From Clostridia bacterium (GTDB taxonomy: Bacteria > Bacillota > Clostridia > Christensenellales > Aristaeellaceae), in NCBI GenBank assembly GCA_017458865.1, contig JAFSZW010000292.1:1-6298 (forward strand): 6,298 bases of DNA, given 5' to 3'. The translations under genes were made by a program, and so were the position numbers. Shown here piece by piece: positions 6,198 to 6,298 of the stretch. The notes under the pieces were generated by a model. That model was not told the origin of the DNA, searched no databases, and saw only the letters and a program-made list of their open reading frames with translations. How positions within the stretch are numbered: position 1 is the stretch's first letter; the number at the start of each line of letters is the position of its first letter.

Positions 6198-6298
6198 TCA
6201 AGCACTTCCTGTTTGCCGTTGCCCTCAACGCGCTCGCCCATATCTGCATACTCAAAACCCACTGGAATGGTAACATGAACATGGGAGTCAATGATGCC
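6179..6298 (-). pseudogene. Upstream part of the same carboxylesterase in a shifted frame
   Basis: From the right window edge a different minus-strand frame is open, beginning GIIDSHVHVTIPVGFEY and reaching VLDIMADHM at about 6179. Beyond this it turns into arginine-rich, unnatural sequence and stops at 6121-6119. Adding one base just after the ATG at 6181-6179 would give MADHM-EAGGKTYTYFF, which fits the family's helix followed by its core strand. The simplest reading is one gene with a single missing base, either a real disabling mutation or an assembly error. The N-terminal portion itself has no motif I can assign alone. Confidence 0.5.

Noticed and set aside
6200..6298. An amidohydrolase start, because IIDSHVHV at the window edge looks like the metal-binding HxH strand
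   Set aside because: The following residues do not continue as an amidohydrolase, and the frame joins naturally to the carboxylesterase tail with one added base.

Overview
All genes in this window read right to left on the minus strand. The base composition is moderately GC-rich. The ribosome binding sites are strong and AGGAGG-like, there are simple hairpin plus U-tract terminators, one promoter is clearly sigma-70/sigma-A type, and the protein families look like Bacillota, most like a gut-type Clostridia lineage. That placement is an inference from style and family content; no phylogenetic marker is present.

In order of transcription, the window holds: (1) the C-terminal end of a type B carboxylesterase (about 6298 to 5811), whose reading frame appears broken by one missing base near 6179; (2) a weak terminator candidate (5768-5784), then a DUF1269-type glycine-zipper membrane protein (5668 to 5156); (3) a secreted 474-residue protein of unknown family (5027 to 3603), closed by a convincing intrinsic terminator (3550-3592); (4) a good promoter (3451-3479) and an unusually long, structured leader of about 270 nt; (5) a large membrane protein (3173 to 546) that joins two extracytoplasmic sensor-like regions to an MscS-type pore; and (6) 21 bases later, a PAP2-superfamily lipid phosphatase (524 to beyond base 1), cut by the window edge.

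The main point of interest is the pair in 5 and 6. The channel protein has at least one textbook double-Cache (dCache) sensor and a second, more divergent sensor-like ectodomain. Its MscS pore helix and beta domain are well conserved, but the protein ends where the cytoplasmic cage of MscS would begin. It looks like a channel, or channel-derived signalling protein, that could be gated or tuned by an extracellular ligand. It is very probably co-transcribed with a complete-motif PAP2 phosphatase, which suggests a link between envelope state, lipid-phosphate metabolism and ion flux. This functional link is inference. Genes 1 to 3 look like ordinary flanking genes with no visible connection to the channel pair.
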